The notes below the pieces were generated by a model. That model did not search any database. It was not told the DNA's origin and worked only from the letters and a program-made list of their open reading frames with translations. From positions 186,001 through 250,000 of the forward strand of contig JACKDP010000008.1 in assembly GCA_020633435.1 (NCBI GenBank): a stretch of DNA of 64,000 bases, given 5' to 3'. Shown here piece after piece: positions 1-8,691 of this stretch. The position numbers were made by a program, and so were the translations under genes. The stretch's first letter is position 1; each line of letters opens with the position of its first letter. The stretch is from Myxococcales bacterium (GTDB taxonomy: Bacteria > Myxococcota_A > Bradymonadia > UBA7976 > UBA1532).

Positions 1-1042
1 CGCTGCGCGGGGCGCGGTCGTCTCGCGGAGGCGCGCTGCGCGGGCCGCGGTCGTCCCGCGGGGCCGGGCCCCGATCGCTGCGGGGGGCGCGGTCGTCGCG
101 CTGAGCCGGTCCCCGGTCGGCGCGGGGGGCGCGGTCGTCACGCTGGGCCGGGCCCCGCTGCGGGCGGTCTTCGCGCTGGGCCGGCGCACGGTCGCTGCGC
201 TGGGGACGATCGGCGCGCTGGGGCCGATCGCCCACGTCGTCACGGTACGAGCGTCGCGCCCGCGGCGGGCGACCAGGGTCCTGCTGGCTGGCGCGCTTGC
301 GCGCCGCCGTGCGGGCGATGGCCTTGAGCTTGTGCAGCTCGTCGCGCCGGAGGTTGCGCCACTCCCCCGGGCGCAGGCCCTCCAGGTCCAGGTTGGCGAA
401 GGTGATGCGCCGCAGGCGGATGACCGGGTGGCCGATGGCCTCGAACATCCGCTTGACCAGGTGGTTGCGACCCTCCGTGACCGTCAGCTCGATCCAGGAG
501 TTGTCGCCGCTCTGGTGGGGGCCGCGGTGGGTGATGCGGTGCACGAAGGTGGCCTTGGCGGGGCCATCCTCCAGCTCGATGCCCTGGCGGAGCTGGTCGA
601 GGCTGGGCTCGGCGATGAGGCCGCGCGCCTTGACGCGGTAGGTCTTGGGGACCTCCCCCGCCGGGTGCGTCAGCGCCGTCGTCATGTCGCCGTCGTTGGT
701 GAGGAGCAACAGGCCCTCGGCGTCCAGGTCGAGCCGGCCGACCGGGTAGATGCGCGTCTCCATGCCCTTGATGAGGTCGACCACGTTGCGGCGGTCGTAC
801 TCGTCGCTGGCCGTGGTGACGACGCCCTCGGGCTTGTACAGGATGACGTAGGTCCAGGCCCGCGGCAGGCGCACGCGCTTGCCGTCGAGCTCGATGAGAT
901 CCCGGTCACCGTCGGCGCTCTGGCCCAGCGTCGCGACCTCGCCGTTGACGCGGACACGGCCGGCGCGGAGGAGGTCCTCGGCGGCCCGGCGAGAGGAGAC
1001 GCCGGCGCGGGCGAGGATTTTCTGCAGGCGATCCACAGACAT
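1..1042 (-). CDS. RluB/RsuA-family 23S rRNA pseudouridine synthase with Arg/Asp-rich tail (3' end cut by window)
   Basis: Reading leftwards from the ATG at 1040-1042, the product starts with an S4 RNA-binding domain (MSVDRLQKILARAGVSSRR, residues 1-60). The catalytic RsuA/RluB signature GRLDLDAEGLLLLTNDG follows, with the nucleophilic Asp in GRLD. Conserved GRNHLVKRMFEAIGHPV lies further on. The family isomerises specific uridines of rRNA during ribosome assembly; the RluB type acts on 23S rRNA. After about residue 245 the protein becomes low-complexity: repeated RDDRAP, RSDRGP and PQRSDR units running to the window edge without a stop. Such tails occur on some RluB homologues and probably bind RNA. 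The catalytic part is certain. Assignment to RluB rather than RsuA or RluE rests on overall pattern. Confidence 0.9.
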   Translation of the reverse strand, partial: MSVDRLQKILARAGVSSRRAAEDLLRAGRVRVNGEVATLGQSADGDRDLIELDGKRVRLPRAWTYVILYKPEGVVTTASDEYDRRNVVDLIKGMETRIYPVGRLDLDAEGLLLLTNDGDMTTALTHPAGEVPKTYRVKARGLIAEPSLDQLRQGIELEDGPAKATFVHRITHRGPHQSGDNSWIELTVTEGRNHLVKRMFEAIGHPVIRLRRITFANLDLEGLRPGEWRNLRRDELHKLKAIARTAARKRASQQDPGRPPRARRSYRDDVGDRPQRADRPQRSDRAPAQREDRPQRGPAQRDDRAPRADRGPAQRDDRAPRSDRGPAPRDDRGPRSAPPRDDRAPRS

Positions 1043-1048
1043 ACGGGC

Positions 1049-1996
1049 TCAGAGCTCCAAAACCTGGTCGATGGCGATCTCGCGATCCGACGGGCGTACC
1101 CACCGCCAGGCGGTGGGGCTCTCGGTGCGGGGGCGGCCGTGTTCGTCGGTGCGGGTGACGCGCAGGAGGATGCGTCGCTCGGTGGGGGTGTCGATGAAGC
1201 CGTCGTAGGTGACGACGTAGCGCTTCTGGTCGTGGGTCATCTCGCCTTCGAGCGCCAGCATCCGATCATAGTAGCGCCGCAGCGCCACGAGCGCGCGGTG
1301 CAGACCCGGGCCGGGGGCCTGGGCCGGCAGGCCGAGGGCGCGGCAGTCCGCCAGCGCGAGGGGCAGGTCGGGCTCCTCGATGGCCGTGAAGCGGGCGGCC
1401 GCCACCCCGATCAGGTCGGCAGGGGTGCCGCCCTGGCGGAGGCACCGGCGGGCCAGCGCGACGACGTCGTGGCGGTGGCGGATGGCGGCCCCGAGCGTCG
1501 CTGGGTCGTACCCGCCCCAGAAGCGGGCCAGCGCCGCGGGCCGGGCGTCGGCCGGCGCGGCGGCCAGCAGCTCGAGCAGCGCCCGCGCGGTGCCGTCCGG
1601 CGCGTCGGCGGGCAGCAGCGGCGCCAGCGTCCCGGCCGGGCCCAGCCAGATGCGGTCGGCGGCGAAGGCCACCAGCGTGGCCGCCGGGCTGGCCTCCAGC
1701 GGGATGAGCGCCTCGAAGCGGCCGCGGTCGGCCAGCAGGCCCACGATGCGCCCGACGTCCGGGGCGGCGGGCCCGAGGGGGCCCAGGAAGACGTCGAAGG
1801 CGTCGGAGCCCAGCGTGCTGAGCACCTCGTAGAGCGCGGGCACGAAGGCGGCGTCGAGGTGGGCCCGCGGCCCCAGCGCCAGGGCGAGCGCGGGCCGCCC
1901 ACGGGTGGTCGCCACGGCCTCCAGGGCGTCGCGGTTGCCCAGCACGGGCACGCTGCCGTCCAGGATGGTGCTGAGGCTGGGCGCCCCGTCGGCCAT
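1049..1996 (-). CDS. SDH-like (ClpP-fold) serine protease-related protein
   Basis: This 315-residue protein lies 6 bases upstream of the pseudouridine synthase on the same strand, so the two are probably co-transcribed. Residues 35-130 follow the serine dehydrogenase proteinase/SppA-like pattern of the ClpP clan: FVPALYEVLSTLGS, then LIPLEASPAATLVAFAADR, then IWLGPAGTLAPLLP. Ser103 sits where the family nucleophile lies. The usual SxGG oxyanion segment is replaced by LGPLGPAAPD (72-80), so activity is uncertain. There is no signal peptide or membrane segment. The ATG at 1994-1996 was chosen because the longer reading upstream is low-quality and runs over the divergent intergenic region. Family assignment is by pattern only. 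Confidence 0.72.
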   Translation of the reverse strand: MADGAPSLSTILDGSVPVLGNRDALEAVATTRGRPALALALGPRAHLDAAFVPALYEVLSTLGSDAFDVFLGPLGPAAPDVGRIVGLLADRGRFEALIPLEASPAATLVAFAADRIWLGPAGTLAPLLPADAPDGTARALLELLAAAPADARPAALARFWGGYDPATLGAAIRHRHDVVALARRCLRQGGTPADLIGVAAARFTAIEEPDLPLALADCRALGLPAQAPGPGLHRALVALRRYYDRMLALEGEMTHDQKRYVVTYDGFIDTPTERRILLRVTRTDEHGRPRTESPTAWRWVRPSDREIAIDQVLEL

Positions 1997-2141
1997 GCTC
2001 GTCCTCCCCGTTCGGGGCGCAGGGTGGCCACAACCGCGGCGCACGTCAACGGGCATTGCCGGGATCGTCCGGGGCGTGCCAGACTCGCGCGGTGCAGGGT
2101 GGGCCACGAGGCCCCTGCCCCTCGTCGCCGAAGAGGACTCG

Positions 2142-2501
2142 ATGGCTGATTCTTTCCACGACGCGCTCGAAGCGCTGGTGAGCGGGTGCCCGGGCGTGCA
2201 GGCGGCCGGCTTCATGGACTTTGAGGGCAACGAGATCGCCATCGTGCCCAGGAGCGCCACCGAGCGCATGCGGACGTCGGCGGCCTTCGGCGGCATCGCG
2301 CTGCGCCGGCTCGGCACCGCCGAGCAGGCCGCCGGCCGCGGGGGCGTCCGCCGGGTGCGCCTGGCGGGCCCCGCGGGCGAGCTGCTCATCCTCGCCGTGG
2401 GCGACTCCTACCAGCTCGTCGTCACCCTCGAGGAGGAAGCCGGGCTGGGCGTGACCAGCGCGGCCGACGAGGCGGTCCGCCTGCTCGAGGCCGCGATCTG
2501 A
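2142..2501 (+). CDS. Roadblock/LC7-like small protein
   Basis: This 119-residue cytoplasmic protein shows the alternating pattern of a Roadblock/LC7 domain: an opening helix (SFHDALEALVSGCPGVQAAG), a strand with FMDFEGNEIA, a central helix (AAFGGIALRRLGTAEQAA) and strands RVRLAGPAGELLILAVG and YQLVVTLEEE. In bacteria these domains act as small dimeric scaffolds or GTPase partners, as MglB does. No MglA-type GTPase gene is visible nearby. It is divergent from the SDH-like gene across 145 bases and overlaps the start of the next gene by 4 bases, so the two are probably translated together. The ATG at 2142 follows a purine-rich GAAGAGGA. Confidence 0.7.
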   Translation: MADSFHDALEALVSGCPGVQAAGFMDFEGNEIAIVPRSATERMRTSAAFGGIALRRLGTAEQAAGRGGVRRVRLAGPAGELLILAVGDSYQLVVTLEEEAGLGVTSAADEAVRLLEAAI

Positions 2502-3031
2502 TCCCGGCGCTCGCCCTGGTGGCGGCGCTCGCGCAGCCGGCCCAGCCCCGAAATCCCTTGTATACCGGGGCCTTCCGCGGCCTCCTCGTGGGGGGCGGGG
2601 CGGTGGCCGAGGGGCCCGGGCTCGCGTTCACGCTGGGGGCGCGGGCGTCGTCCGTCCTGCACCTGGCGGACGTCGAGGCCCGCTACCAGCTCAGCGACGT
2701 CGAGGCCGGCACCACCCACCAGGGCTACGTCACGGCCCATCTGCACCCCCTCTTCTTGTTCCTGCTCGCCAACAACCGCCTCGGCTGGGCCCTGGGATCG
2801 CTGTCGCTGCGCCTCGGCGGCGGCCCCGCGTACCGCGCTGGCGAAGGAACTGGCCTGGTCTGGGAATGGGGCGGCGGGTTCGACGTCCCCCTCACCGCGC
2901 CCGACGCCGGCCGCAGCTTCTGGCTGGGCGCCTCTGTGACCCGCACGTCGGATCTGGCGTATGAGGTCCTCGACGGGGAGGTGGCCACCCACCTCCTGCT
3001 TCGGTTGGAATATCGCCTCAACGATCTTTGA
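2498..3031 (+). CDS. Hypothetical exported protein, possible outer-membrane barrel
   Basis: No family was recognised. Taken from the CTG at 2498 (overlapping the previous stop as CTGA) the product has a short hydrophobic start, IPALALVAALAQPAQ, that looks like a signal peptide. The GTG at 2519 is the only ordinary start codon but would remove most of it. The body (about 160 residues) consists of alternating-pattern strands, such as LAFTLGARASSVLHLADVEA, GSLSLRLGGGPAYRAGEG and HLLLRLEYRLNDL at the C-terminus. Ending in an aromatic-rich strand is typical of small outer-membrane barrels. The barrel idea is inference and the start is unresolved. Confidence 0.6.
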   Translation: MIPALALVAALAQPAQPRNPLYTGAFRGLLVGGGAVAEGPGLAFTLGARASSVLHLADVEARYQLSDVEAGTTHQGYVTAHLHPLFLFLLANNRLGWALGSLSLRLGGGPAYRAGEGTGLVWEWGGGFDVPLTAPDAGRSFWLGASVTRTSDLAYEVLDGEVATHLLLRLEYRLNDL

Positions 3032-3047
3032 GGCCGGGAGGTACTCG

Positions 3048-3767
3048 ATGAAGACGCTGCTCGCCCTGCTGTTCCTGCTGCCCGCCGTGACCCAGGCCAA
3101 GGACGTGGAGGCGTGGGACGCCCTGCTGAAGGCCAACGTCAAGGACGGCAAGGTCAACTACAAGGGCTTCGCCGACAGCCCCGACTTCGCGGCCTTCGTG
3201 GCCGCCATCGGCACCACCGATCCCGCCACCCTGCCCAGCGACGACGCCCGCCTGGCGTTCTGGATCAACGCCTACAACGCCCTGACCATCAGCGGCGTGC
3301 TCGCGGCCGGCGAGGGCGTGACCAGCGTGAGCACCATCAAGCCCGACTTCGGCTTCTTCAAGTCGAAGGACTACACGGTGGGCGGCAAGAAGCTGGCCCT
3401 CAACGACATCGAGAACGAGATCATCCGGCCGACTTTCAAGGATCCGCGGGTCCACGCGGCGCTGAACTGCGCCAGCATCTCGTGCCCGCCCCTGCAGCCC
3501 TTCGCGTTCACCGCCGACAAGGTGCGCGACCAGCTCCAGACGGCCATGCAGGCGTTCGTCCTCGACCGCAGCCGCAACGGCATCGACGCGGCGGCCAAGA
3601 CCGTGCAGCTCTCCAGCATCTTCGACTGGTACAAGGCCGACTTCGAGGCGGCCGGCGGCGTGAAGGCCTACCTCAAGGGCTTCATGAAGGACGAGGCCGA
3701 GAAGGCCGCGCTCGACGCCGCGACCCTCGCCTTCGCCCCCTACGACTGGAACCTCAACAAGCTCTGA
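3048..3767 (+). CDS. DUF547 family exported protein
   Basis: This 239-residue protein has a Sec signal peptide (MKTLLALLFLLPAVTQAK) and a DUF547 domain. Its hallmarks are RLAFWINAYNALTISGVL, then HAALNCASISCPPL with the paired cysteines, and the closing PYDWNLN. DUF547 proteins are secreted or periplasmic and of unknown biochemical role. The Cys, His and Asn pattern has suggested a papain-like fold. The ATG at 3048 is preceded by GGGAGGTACTCG and starts the signal peptide; the longer in-frame reading upstream has no exported-protein character. It sits 16 bases after the barrel-like gene, so the two are likely one unit exported to the same compartment. Confidence 0.9.
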   Translation: MKTLLALLFLLPAVTQAKDVEAWDALLKANVKDGKVNYKGFADSPDFAAFVAAIGTTDPATLPSDDARLAFWINAYNALTISGVLAAGEGVTSVSTIKPDFGFFKSKDYTVGGKKLALNDIENEIIRPTFKDPRVHAALNCASISCPPLQPFAFTADKVRDQLQTAMQAFVLDRSRNGIDAAAKTVQLSSIFDWYKADFEAAGGVKAYLKGFMKDEAEKAALDAATLAFAPYDWNLNKL

Positions 3768-3776
3768 GCCGCCGGC

Positions 3777-5006
3777 TCAGGGCGCCCGCCGCAGGTGCAG
3801 GGCCGGTCGGCCGATGACCGAGCCCGGCACCGCCGGCAGCTGCAACAGGCTCAGCGCCAGGTTGCCCGCCTCGCAGTTGCGGATGGGGGGCGGCTCGTCT
3901 TCCGCGGCCCGGGCGATGCCCGGGTCGGCGCGGTGGTCGGCGTTGAGGGCGTAGAGATCGGCGCCACGGCTGATGCCCGGCCCCACCACCAGGAACGGGA
4001 TGGTGTAGTGCTCCCGCAGCGCGGGATCGGAGTGGCCGTAGCCGCTGCCGCCGTGGTCCGTGGTGACGATGAGGGCGGTGTCGTCGCCGAGGGCGGCGCG
4101 CAGGCGCTGGAGGCGGGCGTCCTGGCGGCGGACGGCCGCGGCGTACGGGGTGCCAGGGGCCGGGTTGAAGCCGGTGGAGTGCCCCGCCGAGTCGCACTCG
4201 TGCAGGTGGATGAAGATCAACGCCGTGCGCCCGCCCGCCAAGAGGTCGAGGCCGTGGGCCAGGGTGGCGTCGTCGTCGTAGGCCTCGACGAGGGCGACGT
4301 CGAGCTTGGCCCGGCCGTCGTCGGGGGGCTCGAGGTCGGGGGCGCCGTGCTCGGCGTCGTAGGAGTGGCCGTACAGGCTGAACTTGGGCTTGGCCGCCAC
4401 CATCGCGGTGCCCAGGCCGCGATCGTGGGCGACGTCGAAGAGGCTCGCGACGTAGCCGCCGTGGATCTCGTGCAGCGTGGCGTCCGTCACGCCGTTGCCG
4501 GTGAAGCCGTGGCCGTCGGGGCCATCGGTGGGGCGGCTGGTGACCATGCAGGTGTGGTTCGGCAGGGTGACCGTGCGCCCCGGGTCCGTGCGGGCGTTGA
4601 GCGTTGAGGCCCCCTCGCGGCGGAGGGCGTCGAAGGTTGGGACGTCGAGGGTGCTCAGGGCGTCGGCCCGCAGGCCATCCACGCTCACGATGACGACGCG
4701 GCGGACGGTGGGCCAGCCGGTGACGCGGGGGCCGGTGGCGCTCGGGGCGTCGTCGGCGGGGGCCGGGCGGGTGGCGTCCACGTCGGCGTCGGCCGCGCGG
4801 GCCTCGACCACGTAGGCGTCGCGACCGGGCGCGGGGGGCAGCTCCACGTTGTCGGGGCGCCACTCGGGCCCCAGGTCGGGGTTCCAGGCCATCGGCCCGT
4901 CCAGCGTCTCGAGCACGCGGGCGTCCACGACGCGCGCCACCGAGGGCACCTCGTCCACCGACGTGCAGGCCAGCGCAGGGATGACGACGAGCCAGGGAGC
5001 GCGCAT
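3777..5006 (-). CDS. Alkaline phosphatase superfamily lipoprotein (phosphodiesterase/pyrophosphatase-like)
   Basis: This 409-residue protein begins MRAPWLVVIPALAC, a lipoprotein signal with Cys14. After a Pro/Asp-rich linker the enzyme domain starts with RRVVIVSVDGLRADAL, holding the metal-binding Asp. TVTLPNHTCMVTSR follows, where the Thr at the NPP/alkaline phosphatase nucleophile position precedes LPNH. HLHECDSAGHSTGF and IVTTDHGGSGYGHSD supply the remaining Asp and His zinc ligands. This order matches type-I phosphodiesterases/nucleotide pyrophosphatases rather than PhoA. The substrate cannot be read from sequence. The protein is anchored in the envelope and is convergent with the DUF547 gene 9 bases away. 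Confidence 0.85.
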   Translation of the reverse strand: MRAPWLVVIPALACTSVDEVPSVARVVDARVLETLDGPMAWNPDLGPEWRPDNVELPPAPGRDAYVVEARAADADVDATRPAPADDAPSATGPRVTGWPTVRRVVIVSVDGLRADALSTLDVPTFDALRREGASTLNARTDPGRTVTLPNHTCMVTSRPTDGPDGHGFTGNGVTDATLHEIHGGYVASLFDVAHDRGLGTAMVAAKPKFSLYGHSYDAEHGAPDLEPPDDGRAKLDVALVEAYDDDATLAHGLDLLAGGRTALIFIHLHECDSAGHSTGFNPAPGTPYAAAVRRQDARLQRLRAALGDDTALIVTTDHGGSGYGHSDPALREHYTIPFLVVGPGISRGADLYALNADHRADPGIARAAEDEPPPIRNCEAGNLALSLLQLPAVPGSVIGRPALHLRRAP

Positions 5007-5113
5007 GTCCAGTCCACCTCTGGCGTGCATTCTAACCGATACCGAACCCCTTGACGCCATGGCCGCTGTTGGCGAGCGTGGCGCCGACAGACCGACCTCT
5101 GCAGGAGCACACC

Positions 5114-6283
5114 ATGTCCGCGCCGCGCCCCCTCACCGAGCTGACCGAAGACGAGATCATGTTCCGCGACGCCGTGTACGGCTGGGCGCGGGACGTGGTG
5201 GGCCCGAAGGTCGCCGCCATGGACGAGCACGGCGAGCTCGACAAGGCCCTGCTGCCCCAGATGTTCGAGCTGGGCCTGATGGGCATCGAGGTCCCCGAGG
5301 AGCTGGGCGGCGCCGGCAGCAGCTTCTTCTCGGCCATCCTCGCCGTCGAGGCCCTCGCCCGCGTCGACGCCAGCGTCGCCGTCGTGGTGGACGTGCAGAA
5401 CACGCTGGTGAACAACGCGTTCCTGCGCTGGGGTACCGAGGCGCAAAAGTCGAAGTATCTCGGCATGTTGACCTCGAAGTGCGTGGGGGCGTACGCCCTG
5501 TCCGAGCCGTCGTCCGGCTCCGACGCCTTCGCCCTGCGCACCCGCGCCGAGCAGCGCGGCGACGCCTGGATCCTCAACGGCAGCAAGCTGTGGATCACGA
5601 ACGGCAACGAGGCGGACGTCTTCGTGGTGATGGCCAACGTGGCCCCCGAGAAGGGCTACCGCGGCATCACCAGCTTCATCGTGGAGCGGGGCTTCCCCGG
5701 CTTCAGCGTGGGCAAGAAGGAAGACAAGCTCGGCATCCGCGCGTCGAGCACCGTCGAGCTGGTCATGCAGGACTGCGTGGTGCCCGCCGAGAACGTGCTC
5801 GGCGAGGTGGGCGTGGGCTACAAGATCGCCATCGAGACGCTCAACGAGGGGCGCATCGGCATCGGCGCACAGATGATCGGCCTGGCCCAGGGCGCCTTCG
5901 ACTACGCCATGCGCTACATGCTGGAGCGCAAGCAGTTCGGCAAGCCCATCGCCGAGTTCCAGGGGCTGGAGTTCCAGTACGCCCAGGTGGCCACCGAGAT
6001 CGAGGCGGCCCGGCTCATGGTCTACAACGCCGCGCGCCTCAAGGACGCGGGGCGGCCCTTCGTGAAGGAGGCCGCGATGGCCAAGCTCTTGTCGAGCCAG
6101 GTGGCCGAGCGGGCGGCGTCGCTGGCCGTGGAGTTCCTGGGCGGCGTGGGCTTCACCAAGGAGTACCCGGTGGAGAAGTTCTTCCGGGACGCCAAGATCG
6201 GCAAGATCTACGAGGGCACGTCCAACATGCAGCTCGGCACCATCGGCAAGCTGCTGCGCCAGGCCTACGGGGCGCGGGGCTGA
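5114..6283 (+). CDS. Acyl-CoA dehydrogenase
   Basis: This 389-residue FAD enzyme is the usual length for short/medium-chain acyl-CoA dehydrogenases. The N-terminal helical domain begins LTELTEDEIMFRDAVYGWA. YALSEPSSGSDAFAL is the FAD/substrate signature of the middle domain. RKQFGKPIAEFQGLEFQYAQ belongs to the C-terminal helical domain. The catalytic base is the Glu of KIYEGTSNMQLGTIGK. It oxidises acyl-CoA thioesters to enoyl-CoA and passes electrons to ETF. CAGGAG lies 7 bases upstream of the ATG at 5114. It is followed 1 base later by a lipoprotein gene. Chain-length preference cannot be assigned. Confidence 0.95.
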   Translation: MSAPRPLTELTEDEIMFRDAVYGWARDVVGPKVAAMDEHGELDKALLPQMFELGLMGIEVPEELGGAGSSFFSAILAVEALARVDASVAVVVDVQNTLVNNAFLRWGTEAQKSKYLGMLTSKCVGAYALSEPSSGSDAFALRTRAEQRGDAWILNGSKLWITNGNEADVFVVMANVAPEKGYRGITSFIVERGFPGFSVGKKEDKLGIRASSTVELVMQDCVVPAENVLGEVGVGYKIAIETLNEGRIGIGAQMIGLAQGAFDYAMRYMLERKQFGKPIAEFQGLEFQYAQVATEIEAARLMVYNAARLKDAGRPFVKEAAMAKLLSSQVAERAASLAVEFLGGVGFTKEYPVEKFFRDAKIGKIYEGTSNMQLGTIGKLLRQAYGARG

Positions 6284-6284
6284 G

Positions 6285-7112
6285 GTGCGGCGCCTCGCCC
6301 TCTGTCTGCTGCTGGCCGGGTGCGGCGGGACGCGGCCGCCGGCCGCCGCGCTGCCCGATCCGACCGAGGCCCTGCCCGCCTACGGGGAGCCGGCGCTGCA
6401 GCTCTACCTGGTGCTGACCGCCGACGCCGCGGCCATGCAGGGCAAGCCCGCCGTGGACGCCATGTGGAAGGCCGTCAACGGCGAGGGCGCCCGGTACGCG
6501 CCCATCCGCCAGCGGGTGCAGTGGGTCCCGGGCGACTACCAGGTGGACGTGGCCCTCGACTTCGCCGACCTCCCCCACCCCGCCTTCTCGGCGCAGAAGC
6601 TCGGCCCCATGCTGGCCGACCTGCCCCCCGCCGTGCGGGCGCAGGCCGAGGAGGCGAAGCTGGCGGTGGTGGTGCGCAGCGCCACCACGACGCTGCCCCG
6701 GGGCGATCACATCCGGCTGGCCGGGCTGGCCGCGCTCTACGCCGCCGACAGCAGCGACGGCGTCATCCTGGATCTGCTGGCCCGGCGGGCCTGGACGCGC
6801 GACGCCTGGGCCGCCGAGCTGGGCGCCGAGCGGCTGGGGCCCGATCAGGTGCGCCTGACCAGCCGCGCGGATGGCGCGGACCGCTGGCTGCTGACCCGCG
6901 GCAACCCCAAGTACGGCGCGCCCGACCTGCAGATGCGGGGCGTGAAGGCCGCCGACGTGCCCGCGGCGCGCGCCCGCTTCGCGGCCGTGCAGCGCGCGCT
7001 CGTGGAGCGGGGCGGCCGGCCCGGCGACGTCATCGCCGGCGAGACGCTGGGCCCGTGCGACGCCCCGAAGGGCCTGCACGACGCGGCCTGCGTGCAGATC
7101 CCCGCGCCCTGA
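6285..7112 (+). CDS. Hypothetical lipoprotein
   Basis: This 275-residue product starts at GTG 6285, one base after the acyl-CoA dehydrogenase stop. It has a lipoprotein signal, RRLALCLLLAGC, with the acylated Cys at residue 13. No domain was recognised. The body contains no further membrane segment and few cysteines until the end, where the pair in LGPCDAPKGLHDAACVQ could form a disulfide. Close spacing to the dehydrogenase suggests co-transcription, but no functional link is evident. Confidence 0.8.
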   Translation: MRRLALCLLLAGCGGTRPPAAALPDPTEALPAYGEPALQLYLVLTADAAAMQGKPAVDAMWKAVNGEGARYAPIRQRVQWVPGDYQVDVALDFADLPHPAFSAQKLGPMLADLPPAVRAQAEEAKLAVVVRSATTTLPRGDHIRLAGLAALYAADSSDGVILDLLARRAWTRDAWAAELGAERLGPDQVRLTSRADGADRWLLTRGNPKYGAPDLQMRGVKAADVPAARARFAAVQRALVERGGRPGDVIAGETLGPCDAPKGLHDAACVQIPAP

Positions 7113-7167
7113 ACCTCGCGCCCGGCGCGCGGCCCTCGTACACTGCCCGCTGCCGCGGGAGGGTCTG

Positions 7168-8685
7168 ATGTTCGAGACAGCCGAGCTGGGGCAGGTGGTG
7201 GACGACGAGACCTGGGAGGGCCACGTCGACCAGGTGCGCGAGGGGCTGCTCGAGGTCCAGCAGGCGCTGCGGGCGGCGGACTTCCCCGTCATCGTCGTCT
7301 TCGCGGGCATCGAGAAGGCCGGCGTGGGCGACACCCTCAACCGCCTGAACACGTGGATGGATCCGCGCGGCATCCGCACCCTGGGCTACGCCATGCGCGA
7401 CGTCGAGGGGCGCGACCTGCCCCCCTTCTGGCGCTACTGGTCGGTGCTGCCCACCCGGGGCCGGATGGGCATGTACGACGGCGCCTGGTACCACCAGCCC
7501 CTGTGCAGCGCCATCGACCAGCAGATCAACGAGGCCACGTTCGACCGCGAGCTGGCCGAGATCAACGCGTTCGAGAAGATGCTCGCGGATGATGGGGCCC
7601 TCATCCTGAAGTTCTGGCTGCACCTGGGCGCGAAGCAGCAAGCGGATCGGCTGGAGGCCCTGGCCAGCGACCCGGACCAGAGCTGGCGGGTGCAGCCCTC
7701 GGACTGGATCGAGCTGGAGCGCCATGGGCAGGTGGCCGCCCAGGCGGAGCACATGATCGCCCGGACGAGCACCCCCGAGGCGCCGTGGCACATCGTCGAG
7801 GGCACCGATCCGCGGTTTCGCGACCTGCGCGTGTCGATGCTGCTCCTCGCGGCCATGCAGCGGCGGCTGGATCGGCCGGAGGCCCCGTCCCCGGCGCACG
7901 ACCACTGGGCCGGGGCGCCGGTCCTGCCCCGCAGCATCCTGTCCACCGTCGATCTCAAGCGCAGCCTGAAGAAGTCGGAGAGCCGCGACCTGCTGCCGCG
8001 CGCCCAGGGTCGGCTGGCCCGCCTGCAGCGCGAGGCCCAGGCGCGGGGCATCCCGACCGTCGTCGTCTTCGAGGGCTGGGACGCGGCCGGCAAGGGCGGG
8101 TCCATCCGCCAGGTGACGCAGGCCCTCGACGCGCGGCAGGTGGCGGCCTGGCCCGTGGCGGCCCCCACCGAGGACGAGAAGGCCAACCACTACATGTGGC
8201 GCTTCTGGCGCCGCCTGCCGCCGCCGGGCTGCGTCACGATCTTCGACCGGAGCTGGTACGGGCGCGTGCTGGTGGAGCGGGTCGAGGGGTTCGCGAGCCC
8301 GGAGGCCTGGTCGCGCGCGTACGCCGAGATCAACGTCTTCGAGCGCGCCCTCGTCCGCCACGGCACGGTGCTGGCCAAGTTCTGGCTGCACATCAGCTCC
8401 GAGGAGCAGGAGAAGCGCTTCCGCCAGCGCGCCGAGGTGCCCCACAAGCGCTGGAAGCTGACGGACGAGGACTGGCGCAACCGCGAGAAGTGGCCCGACT
8501 ACGAGGCCGCCGTGCACGACATGGTGGAGCGCACCAGCACCCGGGTGGCCCCGTGGTCGCTGGTGCCCGCCGAGAGCAAGGAGTACGCCCGAGTCGAGGT
8601 GCTGCGCATCCTCGCCGACCACCTGGAGGCGGCCCTGGAGGGCGGGCTGGAGGTGGATCCCGAGCGGGACGACAGCCTGGGCTGA
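7168..8685 (+). CDS. Two-domain polyphosphate kinase 2 (polyphosphate:AMP phosphotransferase type)
   Basis: This 505-residue protein consists of two tandem PPK2 domains, the architecture of polyphosphate:AMP phosphotransferases. The C-terminal domain (about 265-490) keeps Walker A in VVVFEGWDAAGKGG, Walker B in IFDRSWYGRVLVERVEGF and lid residues in EKRFRQR. The N-terminal domain (about 30-240) is degenerate: VVFAGIEKAGVGDTLNRL replaces the P-loop and MYDGAWYHQPL replaces the Walker B segment. Only the second domain should be catalytic, as in the characterised two-domain enzymes. It transfers phosphate from polyphosphate to AMP in the cytoplasm. The ATG at 7168 follows GGGAGGGTCTG. Confidence 0.9.
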   Translation: MFETAELGQVVDDETWEGHVDQVREGLLEVQQALRAADFPVIVVFAGIEKAGVGDTLNRLNTWMDPRGIRTLGYAMRDVEGRDLPPFWRYWSVLPTRGRMGMYDGAWYHQPLCSAIDQQINEATFDRELAEINAFEKMLADDGALILKFWLHLGAKQQADRLEALASDPDQSWRVQPSDWIELERHGQVAAQAEHMIARTSTPEAPWHIVEGTDPRFRDLRVSMLLLAAMQRRLDRPEAPSPAHDHWAGAPVLPRSILSTVDLKRSLKKSESRDLLPRAQGRLARLQREAQARGIPTVVVFEGWDAAGKGGSIRQVTQALDARQVAAWPVAAPTEDEKANHYMWRFWRRLPPPGCVTIFDRSWYGRVLVERVEGFASPEAWSRAYAEINVFERALVRHGTVLAKFWLHISSEEQEKRFRQRAEVPHKRWKLTDEDWRNREKWPDYEAAVHDMVERTSTRVAPWSLVPAESKEYARVEVLRILADHLEAALEGGLEVDPERDDSLG

Positions 8686-8691
8686 CGCCGC

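Noticed and set aside
1..250. CRISPR-like or satellite repeat at the left edge
   Set aside because: The repeats are irregular in length and encode RDDR-type units in frame with the pseudouridine synthase, so they are part of that gene.
332..2149. 605-codon plus-strand open frame at the left end
   Set aside because: It is an antisense shadow of the pseudouridine synthase and SDH-like genes, made of Gly/Arg/Asp-rich nonsense typical of high-GC DNA.
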